A DNA stretch of 64,000 bases from Phoronis australis (Eukaryota > Phoronida > Phoronidae): assembly GCA_002633005.1 (NCBI GenBank), contig NMRA01000145.1, positions 533,873 through 597,872 of the forward strand, in the 5' to 3' direction. The notes beneath the pieces are model-generated. The model did not search any database, was not told where the DNA came from, and worked only from the letters and a program-made list of their open reading frames with translations. Each line of letters begins with the position of its first letter. Within the stretch, counting starts at the first letter, position 1. Below are positions 57,961-64,000 of this stretch, piece by piece. The position numbers and the translations under genes are program-made.

Positions 57961-59064
57961 TTTTTACGCCTAGACGAAAATAGGCTTGAATAGTACCTTG
58001 ATTGCGTCTATTAAGGATGCATTTTCTGGAATCCTCCGATGTATTCCAATCACTAACCCTTCATATCCATTATTTACAAGATGAATCTCAGAAGATCTAC
58101 CATATGCGAAAACTACAAGTCCGCTTGTTACCAAGGCAAGGTGTAGGATGGTCGTCATAGTGTCACGCGCTGCTTCACAATGGGGGTCTTACAGAAGATA
58201 ATGGTGTTTAAATGAGATGATAGTGTCTTAACAAGTGATAAAATGTGTTTAGGGGACCAAGGCATGCGCAAGGGCAATCAAAATACCTTGCAATCAATCA
58301 TTTCACTGTAGAGTAAAACGATCCAATTATCCAAAATGGAAAAACCTTGACTCTATGACGAACATTCACTTCGTCCTCCCAAATTCAATTATTTCCTGCT
58401 CCCTATAAAACAAGTATATTATCACTGATGAGAGTTTCAAAAATGAACACAGATAGCCCCGGCAGATCTATTGGGTAAATTTTCCTGACAATCGATCCCA
58501 TCATCGGGAACTCCCTGTGAAAAGGAAACCCTTAGTATGGAAATATAAAACACTTCAAAACAATAGAAGGCGGCTATGGGAAGCTATTACGACCTTTCCT
58601 TCCTTCACGGATGCCTTACTCTCCAATTCTTTGCCAGAAAGATCCCTAAAAGAGCGGGTTATCTGTTTTAACTCAGCTTATGGAAATTCCTATTTCGCCC
58701 ACATTGAGAATCATCACGATTTTCAGGATTCTTTAAGCATGGATTTTTTATTTCTCAGCAATTACATTTGAAGAACGCTGGAGGGACACACACTGCGCTT
58801 CAGTCAGAAACTCTTATGAAGAAAGATGTTGCTAAATATCTTGTATAATTTTTTATTCAATGGCCTTTGCTAATCCAAGAACGAAGAATGACGCCCATCA
58901 AAATCTATTGCAGCAGTTCGCTCACAAGTTCTTTATGTCGGAGGTTGTGGTCTCGAGAGAATTTAAGGCCAGGCACAAACCTGGTTTAAAAGCACCTCAT
59001 TTTTTCTTTGGAACACTTGAATGTATTTCTACCGTAAGATTTTCATCAAGTTAGTACAACTTAG
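57961..59064. repeat. 1.1 kb duplicated segment with CLCA exon 1, copy B
   Basis: Second copy of 56466-57543, starting two bases after a single N. Differences are scattered substitutions and small indels. Confidence 0.85.
57997..58158 (-). CDS. CLCA: Second copy of CLCA exon 1
   Basis: 54 codons identical to 56500-56661 except Gln6 to His, with the same GTACTA donor and the same phase 0. Both copies keep signal peptide and the VNNGYEG motif. It could be a true duplicated first exon, but it lies immediately after an N, so an unmerged allele is more likely. Confidence 0.8.
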
Positions 59065-60556
59065 GTTCGGATGTATTTATAGGGAACAATTCCGAAAGAA
59101 TTAACACATCTTAATACGTCTTGTCTAAAAATCTGTATTTTTGCCAGACTTACTCTGGAATTACTGCTGGACAAATGACCAGTTTTCTACTGTCTGAATA
59201 ATATACTAGGTCCCTCCAAGCTCCAAAAAGTTCCATTTCATACATTGTATCTCACTCACAAAACCATGTAATATTCTTATGTGGATGATTTTGAACAACA
59301 GACTTACCCGGCACAGAGGTATGATCCTTACATTTTTCCTTACCTGCAAAAACTTGGATATCTTTTCACTTGTGGGTGGACAACACTTGAGAATATGTTG
59401 CAACAATAAGCTAGCATAAACTTCGCCGGTCATTTTGAGGAGCATGCAAATCACATTCAAGACAAGAGATTGAAAACAACAGATGATTTATTCAGATAAT
59501 AAACATAAAAATTTATAAATTAATTTAACTAATGACCAAGATGAAATGCCCAGGCAGAGTAATGCCAATTAATTGACCTCAGAAATACTTGCAAACTTCT
59601 TCCACAAATAGCACAACTGAATTCTCAAACTTACTTCTGCCAGCAGTAACAAACTTAAGAACAATTGGAACTAAATTGTCGACTCCTGTATTTCTGTTAC
59701 AACTCAACTCCGAAATTTGTCACTAAACTTCATAACAACCTCCAAAAGCAACAACTTGCTGACTTTAGTGACTATCATAGAAACTTAGCAATAGCAGGTA
59801 GAATTCTACTACTAAGGAAACTCTTATGCAATGTGGGAAAGAGCTCTAATTACAGAAAATATACATTTTCAGTAAAACAATAAAATCTGTGTCAACTATA
59901 CAATATAGTTATTGTCTTTACCTTTCAGTCATTATACTACTTAAAAAACAAGAGGCTCGTTTTATCAAAGGTCATGAATCCGGTCACACCTAAGATGGTC
60001 GTAGGCACGTTATCACAAACATGACGCGCATTAATTTTATCAAATGTAACATAGTCTCTCATATTCTGACTTTATAACAGCTGCCTTCAAAAGACAAGTT
60101 GATGAATAACAGGCAAATAAAAATCAAATAACAACTGTCTCGGCTTAGACCAGACTAACGGCACTTCATACAACGAGGATGGAAAGCAGCATATTGACAT
60201 GGCTGAAAATCAATAAGGTTTTCATGTATTTTTAAAAACCTGCACAAAGGCATAAACAAGTGTAAGTAAGTTTTGAAAGGCTATGATTTTGCCAAGTGAT
60301 GAGTGGATTTTCTTTTTTGAAAAGATAAAAAACTAAAAAAAAAACATTTCACCACCAAGACGAATTTCAAAAAAAAATAAAGACCAGAAGCAGCTATGAT
60401 TTTCTTAATGGCTTTATAAGCATGCAATGTCTTGTTTGGCTCTTGTGTGAGAAGTAGATGAAATCAATGCATCAAAATACAGTCTAAGCAAGGATTCAAA
60501 TCATTCATTAGGTACACTTCCACAGATGTAACAAAAATTTGGCAATATTCACGTAC
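59065..60556. other. Intergenic DNA between CLCA and the coiled-coil gene
   Basis: No confident gene. A possible exon at 59344-59445 is listed separately. The rest is AT-rich with short ORFs only. Confidence 0.4.
59344..59445 (-). CDS. Possible first coding exon, unrecognised
   Basis: ATG followed by 34 codons (KMTGEVYASLLLQHILKCC ... KISKFLQ) to a strong CAG-GTAAGG donor in phase 0. No acceptor or domain is clear, and no downstream partner exon was found before CLCA exon 1 copy B. May be a cryptic site. Confidence 0.22.
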
Positions 60557-60635
60557 AAGGGTCCCGGATTGTGAGAACCAGTTCGATGTCCGCTATTCAG
60601 TGGTGAAAACTGGTTCTCAAACTGTGGGACCCCTG
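60557..60635. repeat. 79-nt imperfect hairpin
   Basis: Arms 'aagggtcccggattgtgaga' and the near-complement ending 'gtgggacccctg' enclose about 25 nt; both arms contain GAGAACCAGTT or its complement. It lies about 200 nt beyond the coiled-coil gene's stop codon. Small MITE or structured RNA element. Confidence 0.6.
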
Positions 60636-60831
60636 TAAGTGACTGTTACCAAAATTTTTTTCTTATAAACTCATGGTTGGCTCAACACCCATTCCCTAAT
60701 TTCCTAGCTTTTCTGTTTATGCAAACATCGTGGGCTCTACCCTAGACAAGTACAGTAAGCTGAATATCTTGTAGTAGACCAAGGCAAGTATTTAAAGTGC
60801 AAAGATGTGCCAGTCCGTTCCAGTGTAGGGC

Positions 60832-63800
60832 TCACTTGTGTCGTATTGGGTCCAGTTTTGGAGATCCATAACGACCACCTTTTGCCTTTGAGCTTGGGTA
60901 GTCATATTTTCTATCTGTTTCCTAAAACAACGAGTAAGCATTGTTAGATGAAAAAAAAAAAACAAATACAAACAAATCACAACAAAAACTGACCAATTAA
61001 AACCTGTTTTCAACAGACTGTCTCATGAAGAAGTTCTCATTCATGCAATCAACAGGTGGGCCAGACGAGACCGTTGAGAGCACGATATGGCAAACCAAGA
61101 AGTGCCACACAACAAGTCATGGAATTCCAAGACATTTCACGTCTGCTCAAAAATAGCACTTTACGAGACAGCAAGGAAAGCAACAGAAAGAATCCCAGTC
61201 ATCAAAAGAAGAAATGATCACTTGACATTTAGTTTAATGCCCGACACAACAAGATAACGTCATGTTTTTTATTTTTATCTGAAAATACTGTAGATGGTAA
61301 CATGAGGAGATAACTTGAGCTGTTAGCAAGTAACCCTAGCAACAAAACATACCACTATTTTTACATCTCCAGCAAAATAATAGTTACTCAATGCCTGAAT
61401 GTAAGACATCACATCAAAGTTGGATGTCATTCAAAGAAAATATCCTTAAGTGTGGAGACACCTCATGGCAGGGAAAGAAACTGTTGAAAATCTCAAAAAG
61501 AAGGCAAAAATACCTCACCTTGAACAATGACAACTGGCACAGAAGTCAAATTAGTCCTATGGACACACCTCATTTGGGTGTTTTACAAAGAAATTATTAT
61601 TTTTTTTAAATTAGGGTGTATACCATGATACACAGTCAAATATTCGTTACATATTTTATAAACAGTGCATTTCCCATCTATTTTATAAACAGTGCATTTC
61701 CCATCTATTTTATAAACAGTGCATTTCCCATCTATTTTATAAACAGTGCATTTCCCATCCAAGCACCTTGCTTACAGTGAAATTGTTAAGTTGGTTTCAT
61801 TTAAGCATGCTTGGATTGCAGCAACAATGCCAAAGCTCATTTATGATGTATGGTATACATATTACCATATTCCTATGAGTTGACAGCAATGTTTGGCTAA
61901 ACACCCATACCCCAACTTTTCAAATTTTCTCTTTAACCACCATGCTTAGCCATATGCACCCTCTTATTGTGGAACATCTGCTTTGTTTTTGAAGTGCCAT
62001 AACTTTGCGAGTGCTCATTTCAGCTTCCAAAACCCATGTAGTTTGTTCGCTTGCAACTTACAAGTGGCTTATTGTCCCCATTCTCATGAAACCTTCATTT
62101 CTCTTGCAAATGAAGTGGCTCGTCGAAAGACATCATTAAAAAAACCCACTTTGACTTTTAAAAATGTTGACTTTTTAAAGACGCCCATGCTTGGCTGTAC
62201 GCCCAGTCCCTGATTTTTGAGTTACCCAATTTCAACGCTTTGGGTGTGAGCACGGCTGAGAATGGAGTGCGAACAGAGTGTGAACAAAGGTGACTTCTGT
62301 TGCTTACCAGAACAGGAAAATCATGTAAAACCATCGAGCTTGTCCGCCCAAAGCCATGTTCTGCCTCATTGAGCTTAAGTTTCAGTTCAGCTCGTTCTTT
62401 ACCCCACTGCCTTGAGTTGTCTGCTAACTAGAAACAGATGAAGGGAACAATAAGAATTTCGTAAAACAAAATCAAACCTTGAGTGACACAAAATAAAAAT
62501 TTTTCTTAAGACGTACTACAGATTGCTCTTTAGTAATATCTGTTTAAGCTCGAGACATCCTGTGTGGAGCGTCGAATGTTTCAATTCTATTTTGTGAAGG
62601 ACACAAAAAATTGAGTTGTGAAATAAAAAAGGTAAGTCCTACACTCCTTGTTTCTATGGTCACACTGTGATCAGAACGGAGCTCATAAGTGTTAATTGAA
62701 ATAAACTGCTTCATTCTTATTTTTTTATGTTGAAATTGGATACTTTCGACTCCCCCACTCAGCCTTGAATGTAACATCCGTGACATTTTAAGCCCGAATG
62801 AAAAGATTGTGCCCGTAACAGTGGAAATGGTGCAACAAGGATGTTTTCAACAAGAACATTTTCAGTTTTCATTTTTAAGATCATTATCCACTAAAAATAG
62901 GGATTTTCAATGCAACAAACCATGGCATGAGATTTCATTTGATTGACAGGTTGCGCATGAAACCAGCGCATTCGCAATAGCCTTTCAAAAACTGGCGATT
63001 TTTAGAAGAAAACAATTTGCAAGAAATCAACTTTAACTGAAATCTTTGCATAATTAGATGCCTGCACAGCCCACATTTTCAAAACATTTTTTGTAAAATA
63101 TGGGTACACCTAACCTAATACACCACCATAAGCCTTAAAGCTCATAGGGCTGGCTAACTCCACTTTCTACAGCCTGACCAGATGACAGTCTTTCAACTAC
63201 CCCAGGAGGGGGCGCTATTCCATCGCAAGTTCCCATCCACGACTGGTACTCATTTACAGACCAGTCGACTGGAGCACAATGCAAGTCCAGTAACTTGCTC
63301 AAGGGCACTACTAAGCAACAAGAACACACAATCCTTCAGTTGCAAGTCCACCATACCAACCACCATATGCTCAGGGCTCTGTTTCATGAAAAGTGACTTT
63401 AAGACCTCAGACTGAAATGTGTTAGACTCCACAAAAATATTTCTGAAAAATATTAAATATCACTTGAGCAAATGTCCAAAGTCTCAAAGACTATGTAAAT
63501 GCTTGCAAGTTAATGAGATAATTTCTTTTTAATTATTTATAGAGTGTGGTGCTCTTATAATTACTTGGCTAGTGGAAGAAATTAGACCAAATTTCAGACT
63601 TAATCACTATCATGAAACAGGTCCCTGCCTATTATCTTCGGACCAATGCAGCTTAATCACTCATGCTACGACCATATAAGAACATACTAGGATTAACTCC
63701 CCTGTACTAGAGGTTTCCAAACACCTTAGTTTTGGAGTCAGCTTCACTCACTTGTTTTTCTAATGACATAATTCTTCCCTCAGCTTTATCTAAAGCTTGG

Positions 63801-63859
63801 TACAGCTCCAATTTCTCGATGTCTTCACTTGTTTCTGACTTTTTACTTTTCAGTTGATC
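60832..63859 (-). CDS. 3' end of a coiled-coil protein gene, three exons (partial)
   Basis: Exons 63752-63859, 62308-62427 and 60832-60921, all phase 0, with acceptors ttctaacaacag, catctgtttctag and cgttgttttag and donors GTGAGT and GTAAGC. The first encodes DQLKSKKSETSEDIEKLELY then ALDKAEGRIMSLEKQ, heptad-rich coiled coil. The second reads KERAELKLKLNEAEHGFGRT and ends HDFPVL. The third gives ETDRKYDYPSSKAKGGRYGS and ends PIRHK with a TGA. That makes 105 C-terminal residues. The gene continues beyond 64000. I do not recognise the protein; a cytoskeletal or centrosomal coiled-coil protein is a guess. A longer frame in the last exon (stop near 60799) is out of phase with the splice. Confidence 0.7.
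61653..61760 (+). repeat. 27-nt tandem repeat, four units
   Basis: Four units of 'attttataaacagtgcattt' plus 'cccatct', the last with one change. In the last intron of the coiled-coil gene. Confidence 0.95.
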
Positions 63860-64000
63860 CTGTTGTTAGAAGAGTTAAAATCAAGTCAGTATTTGCAAAC
63901 TTCATTAAGAAGTAAAGGTAGTCCGGAAAGAAACAGGAGTTATCCGAACAAACAAATATAACATTTCAGTTTGCTAGCATAGTACAGAACGTGCAAGAAC

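Noticed and set aside
60799-60921. Longer frame in the last coiled-coil exon ending WHIFAL
   Set aside because: It is out of phase with the preceding exon, which ends in phase 0; the phase-0 reading gives a stop after 29 residues.

Overview
The window reads as nuclear DNA of an animal, most likely an invertebrate deuterostome such as a hemichordate or lancelet. The phylum is an inference from gene content. Genes are split by GT-AG introns, intergenic DNA is AT-rich and repeat-laden, and several families familiar from marine deuterostomes occur together: a CLCA metalloprotease, a TPR-TIR protein, a single-exon sulfotransferase, THAP zinc fingers and P2X7-like exons. Three isolated N bases (42718, 54451, 57959) mark assembly joins. 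Two of them lie beside segments that occur twice, so part of the layout may be two unmerged haplotypes.

Layout, left to right. 1-9.8 kb: a membrane-anchored sulfotransferase-like gene (3280-4590, minus) in repeat-rich intergenic DNA. 9.8-17.9 kb: two about 3.6 kb copies of one transposon-like element in inverted orientation, separated by 0.8 kb. 19.6-22.8 kb: a tandem 1.2 kb repeat carrying perfect DR1 nuclear-receptor half-site pairs. 23.2-27.7 kb: decayed mobile or multicopy coding fragments (P2X7-like exon, two THAP domains, another ORF). 29.3-30.5 kb: a two-exon THAP gene whose start codon abuts a MITE. 33.8 kb: a second decayed P2X7-like exon. 37.5-39.3 kb: a TPR-TIR gene (minus). 39.8-41.3 kb: a second THAP-bearing inverted-repeat element. 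41.2-44.4 kb: a 1.5 kb tandem duplication ending in the CLCA 3' UTR.

44.4-58.2 kb: a CLCA gene (minus), for which I resolve 13 exons with matching splice phases, giving about 1088 residues. It has a signal peptide, an HEWAH zinc motif, a VWA/MIDAS domain, beta-rich domains and a C-terminal membrane anchor. Its first exon is present twice. 60.8-64 kb: the last three resolved exons of an unrecognised coiled-coil protein (minus), continuing off the right edge.

The genes show no operon-like cooperation. The best candidates for unusual biology are the TPR-TIR protein, the DR1-bearing repeat array, the inverted pair of large elements, and the transposon-adjacent THAP gene.
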